DNA of 64,000 bases from an uncultured Lachnospiraceae bacterium (GTDB lineage Bacteria > Bacillota > Clostridia > Lachnospirales > Lachnospiraceae). Below are positions 43,047 to 52,877 of the stretch, one piece after another; positions within the stretch are counted from its first letter, which is position 1, and each line of letters starts with the position of its first letter. The stretch covers positions 27,316-91,315 of the forward strand of contig CANPZL010000005.1 in assembly GCA_947589055.1 (NCBI GenBank), in the 5' to 3' direction. The notes under the pieces are model-generated. The model had not been told where the DNA came from. It saw only the letters and a program-made list of their open reading frames with translations, and did no database searches. The position numbers and the translations under genes are program-made.

Positions 43047-43400
43047 TTACTGCAAAGCAGTCTTTTCGTACTCCGCTTCCCGAAAGCCCAGAATGATTTC
43101 TTTATCCGTAATCAGGATCGGACGCTTTACCAACATTCCGTCTGTAGCCAATAATTTAAGCTTGTCCTCCTCAGACATAGATGAAAGCTTGTCCTTTAGT
43201 CCCATAGACTTATACAGCAGACCGCTGGTATTAAAAAAACGTTTTATATCCAGACCGCTTTTCTTATACCAATCCTTCAATTCCTCATAGGTGGGACGTT
43301 CCGTTTTAATATCCCGCTGCTCATAAACGCAATTATGATCGTCCAGCCATTTTTTTGCCTTCATACAGGTAGAACATTTTGGATAACATAAAAACAGCAT
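43047..43400 (-). CDS. ArsC/Spx-family thioredoxin-fold protein
   Basis: 117 residues. The N-terminal redox motif CSTC (C9-C12) in CYPKCSTCMKAKKWLDD, then IKTERPTYEELKDWYKKSGL, RFFNTSGLLYK and KRPILITDKEIILGFRE match the ArsC-like Spx/YffB group. This branch often lacks true arsenate reductase activity. AAGGAG precedes the ATG. Between bsh and dgt, likely in the same transcript. Confidence 0.9.
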   Translation of the reverse strand: MLFLCYPKCSTCMKAKKWLDDHNCVYEQRDIKTERPTYEELKDWYKKSGLDIKRFFNTSGLLYKSMGLKDKLSSMSEEDKLKLLATDGMLVKRPILITDKEIILGFREAEYEKTALQ

Positions 43401-43447
43401 TGATTTCTCCTTTCCGTAACTTTCGTACCTTGTTTTTACACTGAATT

Positions 43448-44425
43448 TTAAGCGTTTTGTATCCGCAGGGGATGCTCACGCAGCAGCGGATAGGAAATCA
43501 AGGTATCTCCATCCAGATCTTCTTTTCGCATATCGACGCCGTTTATCTGTCTGTTCTCATAGGTCGTATAATAATAGATCCCTTTATCCGCATTACAGCA
43601 GGAGCTGTAAACGGTAATTTCAAATTTCCCATCTCCTAAGTCGACACAGCCTCTTGGATGACTGACGCCGTCCAGCAAATGAAAGAACTGACTAACGCTT
43701 TCCTCTTCGGAATCACCGCAAAGCGAATTCATCTTCATAAATACCGCCTTCACAAATCTGGAAGAAGAAGACCAGTCGCCGGGCATACCGACCGCCCCCA
43801 TTCCCCGGCTGTATGCCTGAAGCTCTAATTCTTGAGAAAACCGGTTTGTCAGTGGTTTAGCAGAAAGCCCCATATAACGGTTTAGCTGAAACAGCTGCAT
43901 ATCAAATTCCGGGTTATTCGTCAATACTCCAACCGGATTTTCATATATCTTTAAGCCCTCCGCAACCGACTCAATGGTTAGTGCCTCCTTAGAATCGGAA
44001 AGTATCCAATGCAGCGGCGATAGGGGAAGTGCTTCGCTAAACGGGATCGCTGCCAGATTCAGATGTTCTAACAGCTTTCTTGCCTCCTTGACTGTCGCAC
44101 ACTGACCCAATACCCAGGGAATCAGTTCAAAGGGGGATATATTGTCCTTTCCCTCTGCAATGGGTTTATAATCTGCATTTCCCGGAAAATTCAGTCCGGC
44201 CATACATAAGCCTTTTTCATTGACCGCATCGTAGTATAGAGGATAGTTTTCCGACACATATGCCATACCGATCATAGCATAATGCTGCTTCCTTGTATCC
44301 GCCTTCCGGAACGGGAAAACAAAATTTCTTGGCGTAATCGTAACCGTTTCCTGATAGGAATACTCCAAATCCAAGTTCCGTCCAAAATAGCAATCCTTTG
44401 TTTGAAATGCAATCGCAGTACACAT
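43448..44425 (-). CDS. bsh: Choloylglycine (bile salt) hydrolase
   Basis: 325 residues of an N-terminal nucleophile hydrolase. All catalytic positions of clostridial bile salt hydrolase are present: C2 (exposed after removal of Met1), R16, D19 (YFGRNLDLEYS), N79 (AGLNFPG), N170 (LTNNPEF) and R223 (SSSRFVKA). The C-terminal YYYTTYENRQINGVDMRKED is also conserved. It removes glycine or taurine from conjugated bile acids; related penicillin V acylases share the fold. AAGGAGG precedes the ATG. No signal peptide, so cytoplasmic. Supports a gut habitat. Confidence 0.88.
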   Translation of the reverse strand: MCTAIAFQTKDCYFGRNLDLEYSYQETVTITPRNFVFPFRKADTRKQHYAMIGMAYVSENYPLYYDAVNEKGLCMAGLNFPGNADYKPIAEGKDNISPFELIPWVLGQCATVKEARKLLEHLNLAAIPFSEALPLSPLHWILSDSKEALTIESVAEGLKIYENPVGVLTNNPEFDMQLFQLNRYMGLSAKPLTNRFSQELELQAYSRGMGAVGMPGDWSSSSRFVKAVFMKMNSLCGDSEEESVSQFFHLLDGVSHPRGCVDLGDGKFEITVYSSCCNADKGIYYYTTYENRQINGVDMRKEDLDGDTLISYPLLREHPLRIQNA

Positions 44426-44577
44426 ATAAAATCCTCCTTGTGATATGATTTATATAAATACTTTCCACTCTGTCAGGATTCAAACCTATCATACTCCATA
44501 TCCCTTTCCCTTTTCAATTATAAGTTGACAGATTTCTACTATATTAGTATAACGTGATCCCAGTGAACTATCCCATT

Positions 44578-45963
44578 CTATATCTTAATTTCCGTCCATT
44601 TGCCCCGCTTAAACCGTACAGCAGCAAAAATATACCGAAATACCTGATCGCCAAGAACGCCCATCCAGATGCCAATGATTCCAAATCCCAGCGTATAGCC
44701 GCATAGGTAAGAGACAGCGGTCCGTATTAACGTTACACAGATCGTAGAGGCGATCGCTGTATACAGAGTATCGCCGGCTCCCCGCAGACAGCCCATATAA
44801 ATCACCTGCCGAATCTGGAATATCACGACCAGAATAATGACATACATGATATTCACACCAATCGCAATGATATTTTCTTCCTGAAAAAACAGGGCATATA
44901 AAGGTCTGGCACCCAGAAAATAAATGACTGCCAGACATAAGGAAATGATACCTCCCATCATCTTACAGGTGTTTCCATATTCCTTTGCAAGCTCCGGCTT
45001 TCCTTCGCCCAGACTTCTTCCGATCAGGGCAACTGCGGCAGCCTGCAAACCATCGCCAAAGGAAAAGGTAAGTCCCATAATATTCATTCCCACCTGATGA
45101 GCCGCCATCGCAGCATTTCCCTGATCTGCCGCCATAATGGCAGTCATCATAAAACCTACCCGCATCAAGAGCTGTTCTATAAATACACTATACCCCATTT
45201 TAATCAGATGGGACAGCACTCGCAGAGAAGGCCGTATTCGATTTTGAAGAATAAAGGGAATGCTGATAAACCCGTCCCGTTTCATAATGGACATTATGCT
45301 CATAATACTGGCAACGACAGTTCCTAAAACCGTTGCCAGAGCCGCTCCTCGGATTCCCAGTGCGGGGAAGCCTAAATGCCCCTCGATCAGCAGATAATTC
45401 AGTCCAATGTTGACCAGATTTGAAGTTAAATTGGTCCGCATGGTAATCTTTGTATTTCCTGCTCCTCTTTGTGCAGAATTGATTCCCATTTGAATACAGT
45501 TAAAGATCATACCGCCCATGATGATCCGAAAATAAGCTACGGCAGCATCATGGGTTTCCGGTGTAGAACCACAAAGCTCCATGATCGGGCCGGCATAGAC
45601 CACCAGCAGGATACTGATCATGATGGCTGCTAATATGATAAAGATCACGGCAGTATAAAGAATCGCATTGGCTTCTCCCTGTTTTTGTTCTCCTCTCCGG
45701 CGAGCGACCAAAGCAGAAATCGCTACGTTCAAAGCAATAAACAATGCCAGTCCGACAAACTTTGGCTGGACGGTAAGCCCTACTGCTGCGACTGTGTCAG
45801 AACCTAATGCACTTACCATAAGGGAATCCACCAAGCCTGCAAAGGCAACAAAAAAAGACTCTACAATCGAGGGCCATGCCATATTTAATGCGTTTTTGAT
45901 TATAGTCTTATCATATCCTTTTTTTCGTTTTTGTTTGCAGCCTGTTTCCATTTGAACCGCCAT
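44578..45963 (-). CDS. MATE family efflux transporter
   Basis: 461 residues with about 12 membrane helices in two halves. Typical motifs: MAWPSIVESFFVAFAGLVDS at the first helix, GINSAQRGAGNTK near 165, GRSLGEGKPELAKEYG near 315, MGCLRGAGDT near 400. Members export cationic drugs, dyes or metabolites using Na+ or H+. The ribosome binding site is weak (GAAGAAAG). A terminator separates it from fba above. Confidence 0.92.
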   Translation of the reverse strand: MAVQMETGCKQKRKKGYDKTIIKNALNMAWPSIVESFFVAFAGLVDSLMVSALGSDTVAAVGLTVQPKFVGLALFIALNVAISALVARRRGEQKQGEANAILYTAVIFIILAAIMISILLVVYAGPIMELCGSTPETHDAAVAYFRIIMGGMIFNCIQMGINSAQRGAGNTKITMRTNLTSNLVNIGLNYLLIEGHLGFPALGIRGAALATVLGTVVASIMSIMSIMKRDGFISIPFILQNRIRPSLRVLSHLIKMGYSVFIEQLLMRVGFMMTAIMAADQGNAAMAAHQVGMNIMGLTFSFGDGLQAAAVALIGRSLGEGKPELAKEYGNTCKMMGGIISLCLAVIYFLGARPLYALFFQEENIIAIGVNIMYVIILVVIFQIRQVIYMGCLRGAGDTLYTAIASTICVTLIRTAVSYLCGYTLGFGIIGIWMGVLGDQVFRYIFAAVRFKRGKWTEIKI

Positions 45964-46053
45964 CTTTCTTCACACCTTCTCGAACAAACGTCTTTTCAAA
46001 ACTCGTAAGCAAGTCTTGGCAGGAGACCCAAAGCTTTTCGGTTTCCTTCTGAT

Positions 46054-46096
46054 AAAAAGGACTGCCATATCTCTATGGCAGTCCTTGCTTTTTTCA
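46054..46096 (-). terminator. Terminator of fba
   Basis: AAGGACTGCCATA and TATGGCAGTCCTT with a 4-nt loop, flanked by A and T runs on both sides; 12 nt below the fba stop. Confidence 0.9.
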
Positions 46097-46107
46097 ATCA
46101 TGTGGAT

Positions 46108-46971
46108 TTACGCCTTGCCAACGGAACCGAATAATTCCATCTTTTCTTTTACCGTTGCCTTGATTGCTTCTGCTCCCGGAGCTAACAGCTTACGAGGGTC
46201 AAAGCCTTTTCCTTCTAAATCCTTTCCTGCTTCGATATATTTACGGGTCGCATCTGCAAATGCAAGCTGACATTCCGTATTAACATTGATCTTAGCAACA
46301 CCTAAGGAGATAGCTTTCTTAATCATATCCTCCGGAATACCGGTACCACCATGAAGCACCAGAGGCATATCCCCGGTCAGCTTCTGAATGGCGTCTAAGG
46401 TTTCAAAGCTTAAGCCCTCCCAGTTTTCCGGATATTTACCATGAATATTGCCGATACCGGCTGCCAGCATAGTAACGCCAAGATCCGCAATCGCCTTACA
46501 TTCCTGCGGATCTGCACATTCGCCTTTCCCGATCACTCCGTCTTCCTCGCCGCCGATAGCGCCAACCTCTGCTTCCAGAGACAAGCCTAACTTGTTGCAG
46601 GTCTCAACCAGTTCCTTTGTCTTTGCGATGTTCTCTTCGATCGGATAATGGGAGCCATCGAACATAATAGATGAAAATCCAGCCTCGATACATTTCTTTG
46701 CTCCTTCATAGGAACCGTGATCCAAGTGAAGAGCAACCGGAACCGTAATGTTTAATTCCTCGATCATTGCTTTTACCATTGCTGCAACAGTCTTATATCC
46801 TGTCATATACTTTCCGGCGCCTTCTGAAACTCCAAGAATAACCGGAGACTGCAGTTCCTGCGCAGTCAGCAGGATGGATTTCGTCCATTCCAGATTGTTG
46901 ATATTGAACTGACCTACTGCATAATGACCGGCCTTTGCCTTTGTTAACATCTCTTTTGCTGATACTAACAT
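46108..46971 (-). CDS. fba: Class II fructose-1,6-bisphosphate aldolase
   Basis: 287 residues. Zinc-site motifs ALHLDHGSYEGAKKCIEAGF near 80, EAEVGAIGGEEDG near 135, GNIHGKYPENWEGL near 177, LVLHGGTGIPEDMIKKAISL near 206 and the phosphate-binding KINVNTECQ. It splits fructose-1,6-bisphosphate in glycolysis. The start at 46971 has GGAGG 8 nt upstream; the longer open frame is spurious. Monocistronic with its own terminator. Confidence 0.96.
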   Translation of the reverse strand: MLVSAKEMLTKAKAGHYAVGQFNINNLEWTKSILLTAQELQSPVILGVSEGAGKYMTGYKTVAAMVKAMIEELNITVPVALHLDHGSYEGAKKCIEAGFSSIMFDGSHYPIEENIAKTKELVETCNKLGLSLEAEVGAIGGEEDGVIGKGECADPQECKAIADLGVTMLAAGIGNIHGKYPENWEGLSFETLDAIQKLTGDMPLVLHGGTGIPEDMIKKAISLGVAKINVNTECQLAFADATRKYIEAGKDLEGKGFDPRKLLAPGAEAIKATVKEKMELFGSVGKA

Positions 46972-47081
46972 ATTAAATCCTCCATTTATCATATTGTCGC
47001 ACGCTGGGGTACGCATTCATAGATTTAGTATACCCCATTTTCTGGAAGAAATAAAGCAGAAAATGAATCAAACCCGCCGAT

Positions 47082-47534
47082 TTATGACCAATATGGAAGC
47101 AGATCTCCCAAATACATATAATCAATATGAAAATAAACTAACAAGATATTCCGCAGGACTACATTTACAACTACGATTCCCAACGCAACATAGCAGAACC
47201 AGACCCGCATATAATAATAACGCTTTCCGTTCCGCCGGATCAATGTTATGATAGCACCTATGTAGTATTCTGCGAACAGCACCGCCAGAAATAGCACAAG
47301 GGGATGGGAACAGAAGGAACGCCATAGCCGAAGCTCCAATAACGCATAAACCGCTCTGGTTCCACCACAGCCGGGGCAATACAGATGAAACAACTCATGA
47401 AACATACAGGTCGTATGGAACTGCTGCAGACCGGGAAAATACCGCCAAAACAATATACCTGCCAGAACCAGCAATGCCCCTGCATTGACCCAAAGAAAAA
47501 TATTCCTTTCCTGCCGGATAAAAGACTCTTTCAT
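47082..47534 (-). CDS. DUF2752 membrane protein
   Basis: 150 residues with the family motif LYCPGCGGTRAVYALLELRL near 52-71 and three to four membrane helices. The function of the family is unknown. AAGGAAG precedes the ATG. Its start faces the AraC-type regulator across 164 nt. Confidence 0.85.
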   Translation of the reverse strand: MKESFIRQERNIFLWVNAGALLVLAGILFWRYFPGLQQFHTTCMFHELFHLYCPGCGGTRAVYALLELRLWRSFCSHPLVLFLAVLFAEYYIGAIITLIRRNGKRYYYMRVWFCYVALGIVVVNVVLRNILLVYFHIDYMYLGDLLPYWS

Positions 47535-47698
47535 GTTTTTCTTCCTTTTCGTAAACTTTCAGACAAATTTAACTATAACACATCACGAATCTCCTAGCAA
47601 TGCACGATATTTTCCAATGCTTGCCTTTTTCAATAAAATATGCTACTGTCAAACTGGAGTTATTCTTTTGGAAGTAAAGTATAATCTGTGAGGGAAGT

Positions 47699-48919
47699 AT
47701 GGATAAAAAATCTTTTTTAGTATTCTTAAATTATCTTTTTCATTATAGCAATATACCGATCTGTGTCCTACAAGGCGACGACATAGTGCTGCAGCTTCCT
47801 GCCACTGCTCATTTTTTGAACAGAAATCAACCTTATCTGGAAGCCTTAAAAAAGCTATGCCGTTCGGTTTCTTATACAGCCTCTCCATATGGTGCCTTAT
47901 ATGGACTGGTTCATGTGGCAGAAGTCAATTATTATATTTTTATCGGTCCTTTTTTTATCACACCGGTCACGCAGGATATTATATCAGAACTGTTGGAAAC
48001 CCTGGAAATTCCGGAAGCGGAAACAGCGCAGGCCAAAATTTTTTTCAATGGCATTTCCAGCGGTTCTCTCTATCATTTTCTTTCTTTTTTGTCCTGCTTA
48101 AACTTTGCGTTAAATCGGGAGCTTTTAACAATCGAGGAAATTGATTTTCCTATGGATTCCCATAAGCAGGGAGAATATATTCAGAGTGCATATGCGCATA
48201 CCAACTTTGAAGCCAGAGAAAGCAAACCTCTGCACAATACGTATCTATATGAAATGCGGTATATGGATTTAATCGCACGGGGAGATACAGAAGGAATGAA
48301 GCGGGCATTGATCACCCCTTTACCGGGGCGATATGGTTCGATTGGCAATGACGCCCTTCGTCAGGCCAAAAATGTTTTCATTGCCGCCTGTACCTTATAT
48401 ACCCGTGCCGCTATAACAGGCGGACTAGGTGTTGAAGCTGCCTACAATCTCAGCGATACCTATATCCGGACCAGTGAATCCTATACAACTGTAGCCGAAG
48501 TGGAACGTCTGATGCAGAAAATGCCGCTGGATTTTACGGAACGAGTGGAACAGGAGGTGAAATTTAAAAATGTTTCACAGCCTGTCATTACCGCCATTCA
48601 TTATATCCGTGAGCATATCAACCTTCCCCTTACAGCAGATGAAATCGCTGCCCAGGTAAATCTAAGTACCTCCTATTTTCTGAAACGCTTCAAGTCGGAA
48701 ACCGGACAAGGGCTTTCGGAATTTATCACCCATACGAAAATTGACGAGGCATGCAGTTTACTTTCTTATACGGATAAAACATTAACCGAGATCAGCAACT
48801 ATCTGTATTTTTCCAGTCAAAGCTACTTTCAAAATGTTTTTAAGAAGGTAACCGGCTATACGCCTGCCCGTTATCGTAATATGAAACGAAATCCGGTTTT
48901 CCTGCGTCCTCCTGAATAA
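47699..48919 (+). CDS. AraC-family transcriptional regulator
   Basis: 406 residues. The last ~100 residues are a double HTH of the AraC type (LTADEIAAQVNLSTSYFLKR, then TEISNYLYFSSQSYFQNVFK, ending GYTPARYRN). The N-terminal ~280 residues are a ligand or signal domain without a recognised fold (HFLNRNQPYLEALKKLCRSV). GAGGGA precedes the ATG. Its targets are unknown. Confidence 0.9.
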   Translation: MDKKSFLVFLNYLFHYSNIPICVLQGDDIVLQLPATAHFLNRNQPYLEALKKLCRSVSYTASPYGALYGLVHVAEVNYYIFIGPFFITPVTQDIISELLETLEIPEAETAQAKIFFNGISSGSLYHFLSFLSCLNFALNRELLTIEEIDFPMDSHKQGEYIQSAYAHTNFEARESKPLHNTYLYEMRYMDLIARGDTEGMKRALITPLPGRYGSIGNDALRQAKNVFIAACTLYTRAAITGGLGVEAAYNLSDTYIRTSESYTTVAEVERLMQKMPLDFTERVEQEVKFKNVSQPVITAIHYIREHINLPLTADEIAAQVNLSTSYFLKRFKSETGQGLSEFITHTKIDEACSLLSYTDKTLTEISNYLYFSSQSYFQNVFKKVTGYTPARYRNMKRNPVFLRPPE

Positions 48920-48925
48920 AACGGT

Positions 48926-50065
48926 TTAGTGGAATTCATCTCTTGGCACCCGTTTTTCCTTTTTTATCCGTTTCATTGCTGTCAGGGACTTTCCGAACTC
49001 CTCCAGCATCTGTTGTCCTGCCCGCTTAACCGCCTGCCGATAGTCCGGATTCCCGTGAATGCCTTTGCGGATCTGCCGGATTCGGGACCGCCATCGGTTT
49101 TCACCAAAATCATCTAGGGTCTCAATCTCTGATTCTTCCATAACGTCAAACAGGCTGGTTACAAATTGCTTTCGTTCTTCCAGCGACAGAGAATAAATCC
49201 ATTCATGCACCGTATGAGACAAAAACCGGCTTTCCGCTTTCCGCTTTGGAATAGATACAAACTGCGTTCCAAGCACCCGCCATGTAGTTGGATCGTGCTG
49301 CTTTAATCCACTTTCTCCGCTGGAAACGATCGTAAAATTTTCGTCGTGTTCTAACAGCATTCCAATCAAAGAGGCATCCGGTACATATTTATGGATTTTC
49401 TTTTTTATCCGCTGATACCCGATACTGGAAAGCATGGATTTTGAAAACCCCGGTCCATCGTTATTATAGATACCCTGAATTCGCTGCTGCAGCTGCGGCC
49501 TTGCCTTCGCCGCTGCATAAACCGCCAGATTGCCGCCCTTAGAATGGCCGCCCAGCCACAGGTTACCGTTTAACTTTCTTCCTACATAGTTTAAATAGTC
49601 TGCCGCCTTTCTCTGCGCCGGTACTGTTTCAAAGCACATCCGAAAATTTTCTTCCCAGCCGATGATGGTATCATCCGTTCCCCGAAAAGCCAGAAAATAG
49701 TTTCCTTTCTCAATCTGGATACAAATTGCGCTAAACTGCGAATGTTCCTCTTTTCTGACGCTGTTTTGATAATACATCAGCTTCATATCACCAAATCGTT
49801 TTGTTTCAGCAATCCGCCGCATGGAAAATGGTGTCATCTTGATCAAAGAAAACCGTCTCAATAAATCCTTTTCATTTTTTTCTCTCCAAAACGCTTCCGA
49901 CGCCTCCCGCAGCGTAATGCTGTCCTCTTCCCACGGGGAAGGTACGATAGAATCGAAGGGGACATAGGATAAATTTGCCAGTATCAGACTGTCAACCTCA
50001 TTCAACGGACTTTGGGCAAGGGTTAAGTCCCCTCGCCAATTTATATAATCCAAGATACCAGCCAT
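48926..50065 (-). CDS. Mbeg1-like (DUF2974) alpha/beta hydrolase
   Basis: 379 residues. The nucleophile elbow LWLGGHSKGGNLAVYAAAKA (GxSxG near 173) and FLAFRGTDDTIIGWEENFRM near 125 identify the lipase-like DUF2974 family. The N-terminus begins GILDYINWRGDLTLAQSPLN, as in its relatives. No signal peptide. GAGAGGA precedes the ATG. Converges on the AraC gene with 6 nt between stops. Substrate unknown. Confidence 0.87.
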   Translation of the reverse strand: MAGILDYINWRGDLTLAQSPLNEVDSLILANLSYVPFDSIVPSPWEEDSITLREASEAFWREKNEKDLLRRFSLIKMTPFSMRRIAETKRFGDMKLMYYQNSVRKEEHSQFSAICIQIEKGNYFLAFRGTDDTIIGWEENFRMCFETVPAQRKAADYLNYVGRKLNGNLWLGGHSKGGNLAVYAAAKARPQLQQRIQGIYNNDGPGFSKSMLSSIGYQRIKKKIHKYVPDASLIGMLLEHDENFTIVSSGESGLKQHDPTTWRVLGTQFVSIPKRKAESRFLSHTVHEWIYSLSLEERKQFVTSLFDVMEESEIETLDDFGENRWRSRIRQIRKGIHGNPDYRQAVKRAGQQMLEEFGKSLTAMKRIKKEKRVPRDEFH

Positions 50066-50406
50066 CGGTTTTTCCTCTCAATTCCATGCTTTTTATCCTT
50101 ATAGTATTGGCAAAACCGGCAGTTTCTACCCAGCTTTTCTGAACTTCTTACAAACTCTATGGCAATTCTTACAGTTTGTTTATAGTTTTCTCTGTTTTTC
50201 TTTATAATTTCATCATTTTTTGAACACAAAATAAACACACTTTTCTTCTATATTGAACATTGTAAGAGCTTTTCATATATTTGAATCCTCTCTCCCCTCA
50301 TTTGAAATGGCTGGCACCTCCTAACAGAGGCTACCAGCCATTTCTTTTATACCTATTCCTATAAATCATCCCTGTTCGCTTTTGTCCATAATACATGAGC
50401 ATTTCA
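50066..50406. other. Intergenic region with one terminator
   Basis: 341 nt between the Mbeg1-like hydrolase start and the acyl-CoA synthetase stop. It holds the terminator at 50305-50343. The A+T-rich 50150-50260 part presumably contains the hydrolase promoter, but no convincing -35/-10 pair was found. A 65-codon GTG frame here lacks a ribosome binding site and is not called. Confidence 0.6.
50305..50343 (-). terminator. Terminator of the acyl-CoA synthetase gene
   Basis: AAATGGCTGG and CCAGCCATTT, extended by partly pairing CACCTCC and GGAGG-like inner arms, 64 nt below the stop. Confidence 0.85.
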
Positions 50407-52041
50407 TCAGGATTTATTCTGTTCCTCGACCAACCGTTCCGCACCATAAATCTTACGCAGCTTCGGCTTTTCGATCTTTCCCGTTGGATTTCTGGGAATC
50501 TTCGCAAATATGTAACGCTTGGGACGCTTATACCGGGGAAGCTTCTGACAGAAGCGTTCCATCTCCTCCTCTGTGCAGCGATACCCTTCCTTCACTTCGA
50601 TAATGGCTGCGGTAATTTCACCCAGCCGCTTATCCGGCAGCCCGATCACAGCCACGTCCTTAACGGTCGTATGGCATCGGATAAAATCTTCAATCTGCAC
50701 CGGATAGATATTTTCTCCGCCACTGATAATAACATCCTTTTTCCGGTCAACCAAAAATATAAAACCGTCTGCATCCTGCATCGCCATATCTCCGGTATAC
50801 AGCCAGCCGTCCTTTAGCACTTCCCTAGTCGCTTCCGGGTTCTTATAATAACAGGTCATGACACCGGCGCCCTTGACACAAAGCTCACCTACATCTCCTT
50901 GTTTTACCATATTTCCGGCTTCGTCCACGATCTTGACCTCCCAGCCATAGCCGGGAACCCCGATCGCCCCTACTTTATGGATATTTTCCACTCCTAGATG
51001 CACACAGCCCGGCCCTATGGATTCAGACAGTCCGTAATTCGTATCATATTGATGATGTGGAAAATATTCCTTCCAGCGTTTGATCAGACTCGGCGGAACC
51101 GGCTGGGCTCCGATATGCATTAACCGCAGCTGGGAAAGCTCGTAATCCTCCAACTTTAAATCCCCACGATCCAATGCATCTAAAATATCCTGTGCCCAAG
51201 GGACTAAAAGCCAGACAATGGTACACCGCTCCTGAGAAATTGCCTTCATAATAAACTCCGGTTTAGTTCCTTTCAGGATAACAGCCTTTCCGCCTGACAA
51301 AAGACTGCCAAACCAGTGCATCTTTGCTCCTGTATGATATAAGGGAGGAATACATAAAAAAACATCCTCCTTTGTCTGCCCGTGATGCTTCTGCTCTACC
51401 CGGCAGGAATGCATAAGGCTTAAGTGCTTATGCAGGATTGCCTTTGGAAACCCGGTAGTGCCGGAGGAGAAATAAATAGCACCGTTATCCTCGTCGGTGA
51501 TCGTTATGCCCGGACGTTGACTGGAACAGTTAGCGGTCATACTGTTATAATCTTCTGCAAAGGTAGGACAGTTTTCTCCTACATAGAATAACAGCCGATT
51601 CCGACTGATTTCCTCTGCGATTTCCTCAACCCGTCCGATGAATTCCGGTCCGAATACCAAAATATTTACATCTGCCAATTCCAGACAATACTGGATCTCA
51701 TCGGAAGCATAGCGGAAATTTAAAGGAACCGCCAACGCTCCGGTCTTCAGGATACCAAAATAGATTGGAAGCCATTCCAGACAGTTCATCAGCAGGATAG
51801 CAACCTTGTCGTCCTTTTTGATCCCTCTGCTCAACAAAAGGTTTGCAAAGCGATTTGCCTTTTCGTCAAATACGTTCCAAGTAATCTCCCTTCGATAATG
51901 CTCCAGTGGATTCGGCTCGATCAGTTCATATTCCTTCCACGTTACTCTGCGTCGTTCCTTGATTTCCGGATTGATCTCTACCAACGCCACATCATTGGCA
52001 TATTCCTTAGCATTGTATTCCAAAAGCTCCGTAATCGGCAT
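50407..52041 (-). CDS. AMP-dependent acyl-CoA synthetase/ligase
   Basis: 544 residues. ATP motif YFSSGTTGFPKAILHKH near 192, YGLSESIG near 339, WLYTGDMAMQDADGF near 417 and VDRKKDVIISGGENIYPVQI near 433, with the C-terminal lysine in NPTGKIEKPKL. It activates a carboxylic acid through an acyl-adenylate; the acid is unknown. The iorAB genes upstream produce aryl-acyl-CoAs from 2-keto acids, so an aromatic acid is a fair guess. GGAGGA precedes the ATG, and a hairpin above it gives it separate transcription. Confidence 0.88.
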   Translation of the reverse strand: MPITELLEYNAKEYANDVALVEINPEIKERRRVTWKEYELIEPNPLEHYRREITWNVFDEKANRFANLLLSRGIKKDDKVAILLMNCLEWLPIYFGILKTGALAVPLNFRYASDEIQYCLELADVNILVFGPEFIGRVEEIAEEISRNRLLFYVGENCPTFAEDYNSMTANCSSQRPGITITDEDNGAIYFSSGTTGFPKAILHKHLSLMHSCRVEQKHHGQTKEDVFLCIPPLYHTGAKMHWFGSLLSGGKAVILKGTKPEFIMKAISQERCTIVWLLVPWAQDILDALDRGDLKLEDYELSQLRLMHIGAQPVPPSLIKRWKEYFPHHQYDTNYGLSESIGPGCVHLGVENIHKVGAIGVPGYGWEVKIVDEAGNMVKQGDVGELCVKGAGVMTCYYKNPEATREVLKDGWLYTGDMAMQDADGFIFLVDRKKDVIISGGENIYPVQIEDFIRCHTTVKDVAVIGLPDKRLGEITAAIIEVKEGYRCTEEEMERFCQKLPRYKRPKRYIFAKIPRNPTGKIEKPKLRKIYGAERLVEEQNKS

Positions 52042-52082
52042 TCCTATATCCTCCTCCGCTTTTTATTCCATAAGCTAAAAAA

Positions 52083-52116
52083 GGGACAAAATCCGCTTTC
52101 CTTCGGACTCTGTCCC
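52083..52116 (-). terminator. Terminator after the methyltransferase gene
   Basis: GGGACA(A) ... TGTCCC with inner ATCCG/CGGA(C)T pairing around TTTCCTT; followed by A+T-rich tails. Lies between the ICMT-like gene and the acyl-CoA synthetase. Confidence 0.7.
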
Positions 52117-52188
52117 AAACGCTAGACATATTTTAGCACAGTAAAGCAAAGAAGTAAACCTTTTTTCCAGTCTCTTACACTGTCTGTA

Positions 52189-52773
52189 TCAGGATTTTTT
52201 CTTTCCCAGATACCGATTGACCCGTGCCTGATAACGAAGGTATTCTTCCTCATGCGTTTCTTTTAAATAAACCTCCTCCACATTTACAATCTGCAAATGA
52301 AACATGACAGCCGCTAATGCAGATACCAAAAACAGTATCCAGTTGTAAAACATGAGCAGTATTCCAAAATAAAGCAGATCAAAGCCAAGAAATGCCGGGT
52401 TCCGGCTCACTTCATAAATCCCCTCTGTAATAAGAGGCGTCTGATCCGTTGCAGAAACACCTGCCCGCCAGCTGTTTCCCATTTGGGATGCCGCCATGAT
52501 AAACATAGCTGTCCCCACAGCTCCAATCAAAATTCCTATGATTCTTATCCATGTCGGATAATAGGTAATACCAAGAATCATACTGACGATTTCTGCTATT
52601 GGCACAAGAATGGCAGCTATTGTCAGAATTAGCTCGATCGTCTTTGCTTTCCCCGTTCTTCCTTTTCCCATTTGATCGGTTCTTATCTCCTGCGTTTTCT
52701 GCTGCAGCTGCTTATAAAAATAAAATCCGTAAAAGACTATCAGCAGGCCAAAACCAAATACCTGAAATACCAT
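52189..52773 (-). CDS. ICMT/PEMT-like membrane methyltransferase
   Basis: 194 residues with about four to five membrane helices. The C-terminal half has the SAM-binding signature of isoprenylcysteine/phospholipid methyltransferases (TEGIYEVSRNPAFLGFDLLY and the end EVYLKETHEEEYLRYQARVN). Bacterial members of this fold methylate lipids or small molecules; the substrate is unknown. GGGAGG precedes the ATG. 104 nt below iorB on the same strand. Confidence 0.8.
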   Translation of the reverse strand: MVFQVFGFGLLIVFYGFYFYKQLQQKTQEIRTDQMGKGRTGKAKTIELILTIAAILVPIAEIVSMILGITYYPTWIRIIGILIGAVGTAMFIMAASQMGNSWRAGVSATDQTPLITEGIYEVSRNPAFLGFDLLYFGILLMFYNWILFLVSALAAVMFHLQIVNVEEVYLKETHEEEYLRYQARVNRYLGKKKS

Positions 52774-52877
52774 TACCTATAACCTCCCAGTCATGTATAC
52801 TTATTCATAGTAAAATCCCATCAGCTTCTCTATGTTTTTATCCAATGCCGCCCAAGCAAGCTGGAAAAGCACCGGAT

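Noticed and set aside
50041..50238. 65-codon minus frame above the Mbeg1-like hydrolase
   Set aside because: GTG start without a site and overlapping the true start of 48926-50065; composition looks random.
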